NCBI GenBank assembly: GCA_964499485.1
Contig: CAZCLF010000055.1
Location: forward strand, 1 to 7,201
Source: Ga0074130 sp964499485
Lineage (GTDB): Bacteria; Pseudomonadota; Gammaproteobacteria; Burkholderiales; Rhodocyclaceae
Direction: 5' to 3'
Length of the DNA stretch: 7,201 nt
Shown: in pieces, positions 1-6,136 of the stretch
Layout of the letters: every line of letters begins with the position of its first letter
How positions within the stretch are numbered: position 1 is the first letter of the stretch
Program-made: the position numbers and the translations under genes
Notes under the pieces: model-generated
Database searches by the model: none
The model's input: the letters and a program-made list of their open reading frames with translations, nothing else
Told to the model about the DNA's origin: nothing

Positions 1-1
1 C

Positions 2-1309
2 AACGGCATTCGTGCCTTCCTGCCGGGTTCGCTGGTCGACACCCGTCCGGTCAAGGACACCACCCCGTTCGAAGGCAAAGAATTCGAATTCAAGGTTATC
101 AAGCTCGATCGCAAGCGCAACAACGTTGTTGTGTCACGTCGCGCCGTGCTGGAAGCCAGCCAAGGTGAAGAGCGTCAAGCACTGCTCGAAAACCTCAAGG
201 AAGGTACCGTTGTTAAGGGTATCGTTAAGAACATCACCGACTACGGTGCATTCGTCGACCTCGGTGGCATCGATGGTCTGCTGCACATCACCGACCTGGC
301 ATGGCGTCGTGTCCGTCACCCGAGCGAAGTGCTCAACGTGGGTGATGAAGTGACCGCCAAGATCCTGAAGTTCGACCAAGAGAAGAACCGCGTTTCTCTG
401 GGCATGAAGCAGCTCGGCGAAGATCCATGGGTGGGCATCGCTCGTCGTTACCCATCGGGCACCCGCCTGTTCGGCAAGGTCACCAACCTGACCGACTACG
501 GTTCATTCGTTGAAATCGAATCCGGTATCGAAGGTCTGGTGCACGTGTCCGAAATGGACTGGACCAACAAGAACATTCATCCGACCAAGGTTGTCCAACT
601 GGGCGACGAAGTCGAAGTCATGATCCTGGAAATCGACGAAGAACGTCGTCGTATCTCCCTGGGCATGAAGCAGTGCCAAGCCAACCCTTGGGATGACTTC
701 GCGGTCAACCACAAGAAGGGCGACAAGGTTAAGGGCGCTATCAAGTCGATCACCGACTTCGGTATCTTCATCGGTCTGCCGGGCAACATCGACGGTCTGG
801 TGCATCTGTCCGACCTGTCCTGGTCTGCTACCGGCGAAGAAGCCAAGCAAAACTTCAAGAAGGGCGACGAAGTTGAAGCCCTGGTTCTGTCGATCGACGT
901 CGAGAAGGAGCGTATCTCCCTCGGCATCAAGCAGATGGATGGTGATCCCTTCACCAGCTTCATCGCTACCCACGACAAGAACAGCATCGTGACCGGCACC
1001 ATCACCACCATCGACGCCAAGGGCGCTGTGGTCAAGTTGTCCGACGACGTTGAAGGCTATCTGCGTGCTTCCGAAGCTGCCCGTGAGCGTATCGAAGACC
1101 TGCGTACCCTGTACAAGGAAGGCGATACCGTCGAAGCGCTGATCATCAATGTGGATCGCAAGACCCGCTCGATCAACCTGTCGATCAAGGCTAAGGATCA
1201 AGTCGAACAGAACGAAGCCATGAACAAGCTGTCGTCTGACGTCACCTCCGCCAACAGCGGCACCACCAATCTGGGTGCGCTGCTGAAGGCAAAGCTGAGC
1301 CAGCAATAA
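2..1309 (+). CDS. rpsA: 30S ribosomal protein S1, 5' end cut off by window
   Basis: S1 is the large RNA-binding protein of the small ribosomal subunit that captures mRNA and helps unfold structured or weak-Shine-Dalgarno leaders. The frame is open from base 2 and gives about 435 residues; full-length proteobacterial S1 is about 555-570, so roughly the first 120-125 residues lie outside. Visible are the end of S1 domain 2 (NGIRAFLPGS ... VVVSRRA) and four further repeats: domain 3 (about bases 200-412), domain 4 (458-673), domain 5 (719-934) and the more divergent domain 6 (980-1192). Domains 3-5 carry the OB-fold signatures ITDYGAFV, LTDYGSFV and ITDFGIFI, then GL(L/V)H and (V/I)SLG(M/I)KQ. 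Domain 6 has lost the aromatic pair (IDAKGAVV), as is usual. A Ser/Thr/Asn-rich tail ends in LGALLKAKL. The first visible codons are internal, so no start is called. ihfB follows after 19 bases without a terminator. Confidence 0.98.
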   Translation, partial: NGIRAFLPGSLVDTRPVKDTTPFEGKEFEFKVIKLDRKRNNVVVSRRAVLEASQGEERQALLENLKEGTVVKGIVKNITDYGAFVDLGGIDGLLHITDLAWRRVRHPSEVLNVGDEVTAKILKFDQEKNRVSLGMKQLGEDPWVGIARRYPSGTRLFGKVTNLTDYGSFVEIESGIEGLVHVSEMDWTNKNIHPTKVVQLGDEVEVMILEIDEERRRISLGMKQCQANPWDDFAVNHKKGDKVKGAIKSITDFGIFIGLPGNIDGLVHLSDLSWSATGEEAKQNFKKGDEVEALVLSIDVEKERISLGIKQMDGDPFTSFIATHDKNSIVTGTITTIDAKGAVVKLSDDVEGYLRASEAARERIEDLRTLYKEGDTVEALIINVDRKTRSINLSIKAKDQVEQNEAMNKLSSDVTSANSGTTNLGALLKAKLSQQ

Positions 1310-1328
1310 TCGGACGCAGCCGGATACT

Positions 1329-1619
1329 ATGACCAAGTCCGAGCTGATCGCCCGGCTGGCGGTGCGTTTCCCGCAGCTGGTGGCGAAGGATGCCGATTTA
1401 GCCGTGAAGGTGGTACTCGATGCCATGACCGCTGCGCTCGCGCGCAACGATCGTATCGAGATTCGCGGCTTCGGCAGCTTCGCCCTCAACTACAGGCCAC
1501 CGCGTGTTGGGCGCAACCCCAAGTCCGGGGAAAAGGTGAATGTGCCGGCGAAGCATGTGCCGCACTTCAAGGCGGGCAAGGAATTACGCGAACGCGTCGA
1601 TTTGAATGGCGAAGCGTGA
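1329..1619 (+). CDS. ihfB: Integration host factor subunit beta
   Basis: This 96-residue protein is of standard length for the IHF/HU family. IHF beta pairs with IHF alpha (not in this window) to bend DNA sharply at specific sites in transcription, replication and recombination. The N-terminus MTKSELIARL is typical of the beta subunit. The core RGFGSF (residues 46-51) leads into the DNA-binding arm, whose tip PRVGRNPKSG (58-67) keeps Pro64, the residue that intercalates in the E. coli protein. The C-terminal VPHFKAGKELRERV (77-90) is also beta-like and argues against plain HU. The ATG at 1329 gives the conserved N-terminus. Only GGA at 1322-1324 resembles a ribosome-binding site and it is very close to the start, so coupling to rpsA translation is likely (inference). 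The rpsA-ihfB pairing is conserved in proteobacteria, and an intrinsic terminator follows the stop. Confidence 0.97.
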   Translation: MTKSELIARLAVRFPQLVAKDADLAVKVVLDAMTAALARNDRIEIRGFGSFALNYRPPRVGRNPKSGEKVNVPAKHVPHFKAGKELRERVDLNGEA

Positions 1620-1660
1620 TCTTCTTGCTGGCTTCTGACCAGCTGAACTGAAGTAAAGTT

Positions 1661-1694
1661 TGGGCGGCATCCCGCAAGAGATGCCGCCCATTTT
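1661..1694 (+). terminator. Intrinsic terminator downstream of ihfB
   Basis: An 11-bp perfect stem (1661-1671 pairing with 1680-1690, GC-rich GGGCGGCATC arm) encloses an 8-base loop and is followed directly by four T residues (1691-1694). On the opposite strand the hairpin is not followed by a T run at once, so it points to ending transcripts that come from rpsA-ihfB. The short T tract suggests termination may be partial, with some read-through into lapA. Confidence 0.85.
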
Positions 1695-1717
1695 CATCTG
1701 CAGCCTTACCTGTAAGC

Positions 1718-1722
1718 GGAGG
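1718..1722 (+). promoter_or_regulatory. Shine-Dalgarno of lapA
   Basis: GGAGG lies 11 bases before the ATG at 1734. It is a strong match with slightly long spacing, and it supports that ATG as the start. No convincing -35/-10 pair was found in the 114-base gap 1620-1733. Confidence 0.7.
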
Positions 1723-1733
1723 CAAGCGAAATC

Positions 1734-1988
1734 ATGAAAATCCTGAGCTGGATCGTTCGTATTTTTGTGTTCATTCTGCTGTTTGGCCTTGCCATCAAAA
1801 ACAGCACGACGGTCGACCTGCGCTTTTTCTTTGATCACGCTTGGACCATGCCGCTGTCGCTGGTCATCCTGATTGCCTTTGCGGTAGGGGTGACGGTGGG
1901 GCTGACCGTGATGCTTGCAACCCTAGTGGGGCAGCGTCGCGAATTGGGCAAGTTGCGTCGGCTGCATGAAGCCGACAAGCCTCTCTAA
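1734..1988 (+). CDS. lapA: LapA-domain inner-membrane protein (DUF1049 family)
   Basis: The 84-residue protein has two predicted membrane segments, about residues 4-22 and 39-65, joined by a short polar loop with the family-typical N-S-T-x-V-D-L-R-F pattern (23-31). A basic, helical cytoplasmic tail (QRRELGKLRRLHE) follows. This is the architecture of LapA (formerly YciS), encoded next to LapB in many proteobacteria and implicated with it in LPS assembly; its precise role is not settled. E. coli LapA is about 100 residues, so the tail is shorter here. The ATG at 1734 is preceded by GGAGG. The gene sits just after the ihfB terminator and 32 bases before lapB, so the two are very probably co-transcribed. 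Identification rests on topology, motif and position together; the sequence is short and hydrophobic. Confidence 0.9.
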   Translation: MKILSWIVRIFVFILLFGLAIKNSTTVDLRFFFDHAWTMPLSLVILIAFAVGVTVGLTVMLATLVGQRRELGKLRRLHEADKPL

Positions 1989-2010
1989 CAAGCAGTACAT
2001 CAACAAAAAA

Positions 2011-2015
2011 GAAGG
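2011..2015 (+). promoter_or_regulatory. Shine-Dalgarno that sets the GTG start of lapB
   Basis: GAAGG within an A-rich run (AAAAAAGAAGG) stands 5 bases before a GTG codon at 2021. That GTG places the hydrophobic anchor at the very N-terminus, as in the family, so it is the preferred start. Confidence 0.65.
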
Positions 2016-2020
2016 TACGC

Positions 2021-3196
2021 GTGGAAATCGAACTCTGGTGGTTGCTGGTCCTCCCGGTCTTTTTCGTCATGGGCTGGATTGCAGCGCGTATCGATATCAA
2101 GCATCTGGTGCGCGAATCGCGCGCTTTGCCACGCTCCTATTTCAAGGGGCTGAATTTTCTGCTCAATGAGCAGCCAGATAAGGCCATCGAGGCTTTCCTC
2201 GAAGCGGCCAAGGTAGACCCAGAAACCATCGAGCTGCACTTCGCGCTCGGCAACTTATTCCGTCGCCGCGGTGAAACTGACCGCGCCATTCGCGTGCACC
2301 AAAATCTGGTTGAGCGCGACAATTTGACCGAAGAGCAGCGCCTGCATGCGCTGGCCGAGCTGGGGCAGGACTATCTCAAGGCTGGCTTGCTGGACCGTGC
2401 CGAGGATATCTTCGTCAAGTTGCGCGGCACTACGCGCAATGAAGAAGCCATGCGCATCCTGCTGGAAATCTATCAGCAGGAAAAAGAGTGGCAGAAGGCC
2501 ATCGAGATCGCCGAGGCACTGCCCGGTCATGCCGGCCATGAGTGGATCAAGGAAGTGGCCAACTTCCACTGTGAGCTCGCGGCAGATGCCTTGATCAATG
2601 ATCAGCTGGAGCAGGCGCTCAAGCATCTAGAGCTGGCCCTGTCGGTCAATCGTAAATGCACCCGTGCCACCATCCTGCAAGGCGAAATGGCGCTTAAGGC
2701 TGGTGATGCCGCCGCTGCTATTGAGCACTGGAAGCGTGTTGAGCAACAGAACCCGGTCTATATCGCGCTGGTTGCCAACAAGCTGATGGACGCCTACCGC
2801 CAGCTGGGCAAGGAGTCGATTGGTATTCAGCTACTGCGCAGCTACCTTGAGCAATACTCCTCGCTCGACCTGCTTGATTCTGTTTTCCAAGCCGAGATCA
2901 GCAATGGCAGCCCAGAGGCCGCCTACACGCTGGTGCGTGACGAAGTGCGTCGCAACCCGACACTGCTCGGTCTCGACAAGCTGCTCGAAGCTCAGCTACT
3001 TGCCGCGCCACCAGAGCGCCGTGGCGACTTGGAGCTGATGAAGAATCTGATCCACAGCCATACCCGCCGTGTGGCGCGCTATCGCTGTGACAAGTGCGGT
3101 TTCAAGGCGCGCCAGTTCTATTGGCGCTGCCCAGCTTGCGGTGGTTGGGAAACCTACCCGCCCAAGCGTACCGAAGAATTTGACCTGACCCCTTAG
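2021..3196 (+). CDS. lapB: LPS assembly protein LapB (TPR protein with rubredoxin-like C-terminus)
   Basis: LapB (formerly YciM) is an inner-membrane-anchored cytoplasmic protein. In E. coli it delivers LpxC, the committed enzyme of lipid A synthesis, to the FtsH protease and so limits LPS production. The 391 residues match the usual length of about 389. One membrane segment at about residues 5-22 is followed by the conserved stretch LPRSYFKGLNFLLNEQPDKA (40-59). TPR helices then fill most of the protein to about residue 330 (for example IELHFALGNLFRRRGETDRA). The C-terminus carries a rubredoxin-like metal knuckle with Cys356, Cys359, Cys370 and Cys373 (CDKCGF and CPACGGW), all four ligands present. 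The start is GTG at 2021. lapA lies 32 bases upstream and rfaE1 9 bases downstream, so the LPS regulator is linked to core-heptose genes. Control of LpxC in this organism is inferred from homology. Confidence 0.96.
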   Translation: MEIELWWLLVLPVFFVMGWIAARIDIKHLVRESRALPRSYFKGLNFLLNEQPDKAIEAFLEAAKVDPETIELHFALGNLFRRRGETDRAIRVHQNLVERDNLTEEQRLHALAELGQDYLKAGLLDRAEDIFVKLRGTTRNEEAMRILLEIYQQEKEWQKAIEIAEALPGHAGHEWIKEVANFHCELAADALINDQLEQALKHLELALSVNRKCTRATILQGEMALKAGDAAAAIEHWKRVEQQNPVYIALVANKLMDAYRQLGKESIGIQLLRSYLEQYSSLDLLDSVFQAEISNGSPEAAYTLVRDEVRRNPTLLGLDKLLEAQLLAAPPERRGDLELMKNLIHSHTRRVARYRCDKCGFKARQFYWRCPACGGWETYPPKRTEEFDLTP

Positions 3197-3205
3197 GAAG
3201 CATTC

Positions 3206-4135
3206 ATGAAGATTCCGACAACCACCGCCACACGCGTGCTGGTCGTAGGTGACGTCATGCTGGATCGCTATTGGTTCGGCGACGTCTCACGCATTTCTCC
3301 CGAAGCCCCGGTACCCGTGGTCAAGGTTGAGAAGGTGGAAGAGCGCCCCGGTGGTGCTGCCAACGTGGCGCGTAACTGCGCGGCGCTGGGTGCAAAGACG
3401 GCCTTGCTGTCCGTCGTCGGTGCCGATGAAGCCGGTCAGTCACTGGCCCGTCTGATGAGTAGCGCTGGTATCTCTGCCAGTCTGCATGAGGACGCTCAGC
3501 TCTCCACCACCGTCAAGCTCCGTGTCTTGGGCCGTCAGCAACAGCTACTGCGTATCGATTTTGAAAACTCGCCAACGCACGAGGTCCTCAAGGCCAAACT
3601 GGCCGAGTTTGAAAGCCGGCTGCCGGATACGGATGTGGTCATCCTGTCTGACTACGGTAAGGGTGGCCTCACGCACATTGGTGAAATGATTCATCTCGCT
3701 CGTGCGGCCGGTAAGCCTGTGCTGGTTGATCCCAAAGGTGATGATTACACCCGTTACGCGGGCGCCACGCTGCTGACTCCCAATCGCTCTGAACTGCGTG
3801 AAGTCGTTGGTCGTTGGAAAGACGAAGATGACCTGCTCAAGCGCGCACAAGCCTTACGCCAAGAGTTACAGCTGGAAGGCTTGCTGGTCACCCGTAGCGA
3901 GGAGGGCATGACCCTTGTCACCGCTGCCGGCCTCAGCCATGAACCTGCGCAAGCGCGCGAAGTCTATGATGTCAGCGGCGCTGGTGATACCGTAATTGCC
4001 ACGCTGGCCGTGATGCTGGGTAGTGGCAGCGATATGCCCACAGCCATGCAGTTGGCGAACAAGGCCGCGGGTGTCGTGGTGGCTAAGCTGGGTACGGCCA
4101 TCTGTACGCTGGAAGAACTCAAGGCTGCGGTCTAG
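3206..4135 (+). CDS. rfaE1: D-glycero-beta-D-manno-heptose-7-phosphate kinase (stand-alone)
   Basis: This cytoplasmic enzyme phosphorylates D-glycero-D-manno-heptose 7-phosphate at C1 with ATP, a step towards ADP-heptose for the LPS inner core. At 309 residues it is a single PfkB/ribokinase-fold domain. The N-terminal signature GDVMLDRYWFGDVSRISPEA (15-34) is specific to RfaE/HldE kinases and is followed by RPGGAANVARN (47-57). The PfkB signature DVSGAGDT (255-262) includes the catalytic base Asp261. E. coli HldE (about 477 residues) has an added C-terminal nucleotidyltransferase domain that is absent here, and the reading frame stops cleanly after the kinase. A separate rfaE2/hldC gene must therefore exist elsewhere (inference). 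The ATG at 3206 follows AGGAAG (3195-3200), which overlaps the lapB stop codon, suggesting tight coupling. hldD, a later step of the same pathway, is next downstream. Confidence 0.96.
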   Translation: MKIPTTTATRVLVVGDVMLDRYWFGDVSRISPEAPVPVVKVEKVEERPGGAANVARNCAALGAKTALLSVVGADEAGQSLARLMSSAGISASLHEDAQLSTTVKLRVLGRQQQLLRIDFENSPTHEVLKAKLAEFESRLPDTDVVILSDYGKGGLTHIGEMIHLARAAGKPVLVDPKGDDYTRYAGATLLTPNRSELREVVGRWKDEDDLLKRAQALRQELQLEGLLVTRSEEGMTLVTAAGLSHEPAQAREVYDVSGAGDTVIATLAVMLGSGSDMPTAMQLANKAAGVVVAKLGTAICTLEELKAAV

Positions 4136-4156
4136 GAATCAAAGGCATTGAACAAG

Positions 4157-4187
4157 CGAAGGGCTTAGTTAAAACTGAGCCCCTTCG
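4157..4187 (+). other. Intergenic hairpin between rfaE1 and hldD, no T tract
   Basis: An inverted repeat pairs CGAAGGG (4157-4163) with CCCTTCG (4181-4187), and CTTAGT (4164-4169) with ACTGAG (4174-4179, one G-U wobble). The loop is TAAA and a single C (4180) bulges out. Neither strand has a T run after it, so it is not a standard intrinsic terminator. It could be an mRNA stability or processing hairpin, or an inefficient attenuator, between two genes that otherwise look co-transcribed. It is the main structure in the 86-base gap 4136-4221; the rest of the gap is the hldD leader, with AAGGGA (4211-4216) shortly before the ATG. Confidence 0.55.
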
Positions 4188-4221
4188 AGCATCCCCAAAG
4201 TCAGGAAGTAAAGGGAAACTC

Positions 4222-5229
4222 ATGTACACCATCGTTACCGGCGCAGCCGGCTTTATCGGCTCCAACATCGTCAAGGCGCTGAATGAGCGCGGCGTGACCG
4301 ACATCATCGCCGTCGACAATCTCAAGCGTGCCGACAAGTTCAAGAACCTTGTCGATTGTGAAGTCGATGACTATCTAGATAAGCGCGATTTCCTCGACAT
4401 TCTCGAAGCCGGCCATCTCGACGGTGCCGTCGACGCCATCCTCCATCAAGGCGCGTGTTCCGACACCATGGAACAAGACGGCCACTACATGATGGAAAAC
4501 AACTTCCGTTACTCGTCCTCGTTGCTTGAGTTCGCACTCGACCAGAAGGTGCCGCTGATCTACGCCTCGTCGGCCTCTGTCTATGGCGGTGGCTCGGTGT
4601 TTAGCGAGTCGCGCGAGCACGAAGGCCCGCTCAACGTTTACGGTTACTCCAAGTTCCTGTTCGACCAGATCGTGCGTCGTCGTTTGTCCGAAGCCAATTC
4701 GCAAATCGTCGGTCTGCGTTACTTCAATGTCTATGGCCCGCGCGAACAGCACAAGGGGCGTATGGCCTCGGTGGCGTTCCACCACTTCAACCAGTACAAG
4801 GCTGAAGGTAAGGTCAAGCTATTTGAAGGCACCGACGGTTACGTCAATGGCGGCCAGAGCCGTGATTTCATCTATGTTGGCGACGTGGTCAAAGTCAATC
4901 TGCATTTCCTCGACAACCCGCAAACCTCTGGCATCTTCAACTGCGGCACTGGTCGCTCGCAGCCCTTCAATGACATTGCGGTCGCGACCGTTAATGCCTG
5001 CCGCGCCGGCGAAGGCAAGCCTGCACTGAGCCTCGACGAGCTCGTCGCACAAGGCATCATCGAATACATTCCCTTCCCAGATGCATTGAAGGGTAAATAC
5101 CAAAGCTTCACCCAGGCTGACCAAAGCCTGCTGCGCAGCGCTGGTGGCTATGCAGCGCCATTCGCCACTGTGGCAGAGGGTGTCAAAGCCTATGTCGAGT
5201 ATCGCTTGGCCAATGGTGAGGGTAAGTAA
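4222..5229 (+). CDS. hldD: ADP-L-glycero-D-manno-heptose 6-epimerase
   Basis: HldD (RfaD) converts ADP-D-glycero-D-manno-heptose into the L-glycero form, the activated sugar used by heptosyltransferases for the LPS inner core. It is a cytoplasmic short-chain dehydrogenase/reductase-type epimerase using NADP. The Rossmann motif GAAGFIGSN (7-15) is at the N-terminus. The catalytic YxxxK is Tyr140-Lys144 in NVYGYSKFLFD. Ser116 (YASSASVYGG) and Lys178 (EQHKGRMASVAFH) match E. coli active-site positions, and the acceptor-side motif EYIPFPDALKGKYQ (281-294) is intact. The 335 residues exceed E. coli's 310, mainly through extra residues around 204-214 and 260-278, a form I believe is common outside enterics. 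The ATG at 4222 has AAGGGA just upstream. An 86-base gap with a hairpin separates it from rfaE1; cysM begins one base after its stop. Confidence 0.97.
   Translation: MYTIVTGAAGFIGSNIVKALNERGVTDIIAVDNLKRADKFKNLVDCEVDDYLDKRDFLDILEAGHLDGAVDAILHQGACSDTMEQDGHYMMENNFRYSSSLLEFALDQKVPLIYASSASVYGGGSVFSESREHEGPLNVYGYSKFLFDQIVRRRLSEANSQIVGLRYFNVYGPREQHKGRMASVAFHHFNQYKAEGKVKLFEGTDGYVNGGQSRDFIYVGDVVKVNLHFLDNPQTSGIFNCGTGRSQPFNDIAVATVNACRAGEGKPALSLDELVAQGIIEYIPFPDALKGKYQSFTQADQSLLRSAGGYAAPFATVAEGVKAYVEYRLANGEGK
5218..5222 (+). promoter_or_regulatory. Shine-Dalgarno of cysM, inside the hldD 3' end
   Basis: GAGGG lies 8 bases before the ATG at 5231 and within the last codons of hldD. It selects 5231 over an in-frame ATG at 5144 that is buried in hldD and would add 29 residues unrelated to the family. 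It also implies translational coupling of cysM to hldD. Confidence 0.75.
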
Positions 5230-5230
5230 G

Positions 5231-6136
5231 ATGGTGCAGTGGAAGACCCTCGAAGATACGGTTGGTAACACCCCGCTAGTGCGCCTGAAGCGCATTCCCG
5301 GCGAAGCCAATGCCAAGCGCAACAATGTGATCCTCGCCAAGCTGGAAGGCAACAACCCAGCAGGTTCGGTCAAGGATCGCCCAGCGCTATCGATGATTAC
5401 CCGCGCCGAGCTCTCGGGCCGCATCAAACCGGGCGATACGCTGATCGAAGCCACCAGCGGCAACACCGGCATTGCGCTTGCCATGGCGGCTGCCATGCGT
5501 GGCTACGGCATGATCCTTGTTATGCCGGAGAATCAAAGCCTGGAGCGCTGTCAGACCATGCGTGCTTTCGGCGCCGAGCTGGTGCTGACCGCGCGTGAAG
5601 GCAGCATGGAGCTGGCCCGCGACGTGGCCGAAAAGATGCAAGCCGAAGGCAAAGGCATCATCCTCGACCAGTTCGCCAACCCGCACAATCCACAAGCGCA
5701 CTACGAAGGCACTGGGCCAGAAATCTGGCGCGATACCGAGGGCACGGTGACGCACTTCATCAGCAGCATGGGCACGACCGGGACCATCATGGGCACCTCG
5801 CACTTTTTGCTGGAGAAGAACCCCAACATTCACATCATCGGTTGCCAACCCGAAGAGGGCTCACAGATTCCGGGTATTCGCAAATGGCCTGAAGCCTATC
5901 TACCCAAGATTTACGACAAGTCACGGGTCGAGCAGCTCGAATACGTTAGCCAGGCCGATGCCGAGCACATGACCCGTCGTCTGGCGCGTGAAGAGGGCAT
6001 CTTTGCTGGCATTTCGTCAGGCGGTGCAATGGCTGTCGCCCTGCGCATTGCCGAGACCGTTGAGAATGCTGTGATCGTCAGCATCGTCTGTGATCGTGGT
6101 GATCGTTACCTTTCTACGGGTGTTTTCCCAGCATGA
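5231..6136 (+). CDS. cysM: Cysteine synthase B (O-acetylserine sulfhydrylase B)
   Basis: CysM is a cytoplasmic PLP enzyme making L-cysteine from O-acetylserine and sulfide; the E. coli B isozyme also accepts thiosulfate. From the ATG at 5231 the protein has 301 residues, normal for CysM (E. coli 303). The N-terminal VGNTPLVRL (11-19) precedes the PLP lysine Lys48 in AGSVKDRPALSMI; the P after KDR favours CysM over CysK. The substrate loop TSGNTG (75-80), the PLP-phosphate loop GTTGT (181-185) and Ser263 in GISSGGA are all present. QPEEGSQIPGIRKW (206-219) and the end ICDRGDRYLSTGVF-type motif (here VCDRGDRYLSTGVF) are also CysM-like. It starts one base after the hldD stop and ends in an ATGA overlap with the exonuclease gene. 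A thiosulfate preference is inferred from subfamily only. Confidence 0.95.
   Translation: MVQWKTLEDTVGNTPLVRLKRIPGEANAKRNNVILAKLEGNNPAGSVKDRPALSMITRAELSGRIKPGDTLIEATSGNTGIALAMAAAMRGYGMILVMPENQSLERCQTMRAFGAELVLTAREGSMELARDVAEKMQAEGKGIILDQFANPHNPQAHYEGTGPEIWRDTEGTVTHFISSMGTTGTIMGTSHFLLEKNPNIHIIGCQPEEGSQIPGIRKWPEAYLPKIYDKSRVEQLEYVSQADAEHMTRRLAREEGIFAGISSGGAMAVALRIAETVENAVIVSIVCDRGDRYLSTGVFPA

Noticed and set aside
80..91. Tandem GAATTCGAATTC
   Set aside because: It simply encodes the E-F-E-F segment of S1 domain 2 and has no further structure around it.
200..1192. Four diverged direct repeats of about 215-260 bases
   Set aside because: They are the S1/OB-fold domains of rpsA, a known property of the protein, not a DNA repeat.
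503..1489. Long open frame on the minus strand opposite rpsA (over 300 codons)
   Set aside because: It is antisense to the clear S1 reading frame, spans the rpsA-ihfB junction, and its product has no recognisable domain; strong codon bias in rpsA removes stops from the opposite strand.
1625..1659. Possible promoter before the ihfB terminator (TTCTGA with TAAAGT, or TTGCTG)
   Set aside because: The matches to -35 and -10 consensus are poor (3 and 4 of 6) with bad spacing, so no promoter is called.
1966..2169. Small plus-strand frame bridging lapA and lapB
   Set aside because: It overlaps the end of lapA and the start of lapB in another frame, and its product resembles nothing; the lapB frame is secure.
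5144..5230. Upstream in-frame ATG that would lengthen CysM by 29 residues
   Set aside because: The extension lies inside hldD, is unlike CysM N-termini, and the ATG at 5231 has a good Shine-Dalgarno and gives the normal family length.
4819..5496. Minus-strand open frame of about 225 codons across the hldD-cysM junction
   Set aside because: It is opposite two well-identified genes, has no ribosome-binding site of note and no recognisable protein motif.
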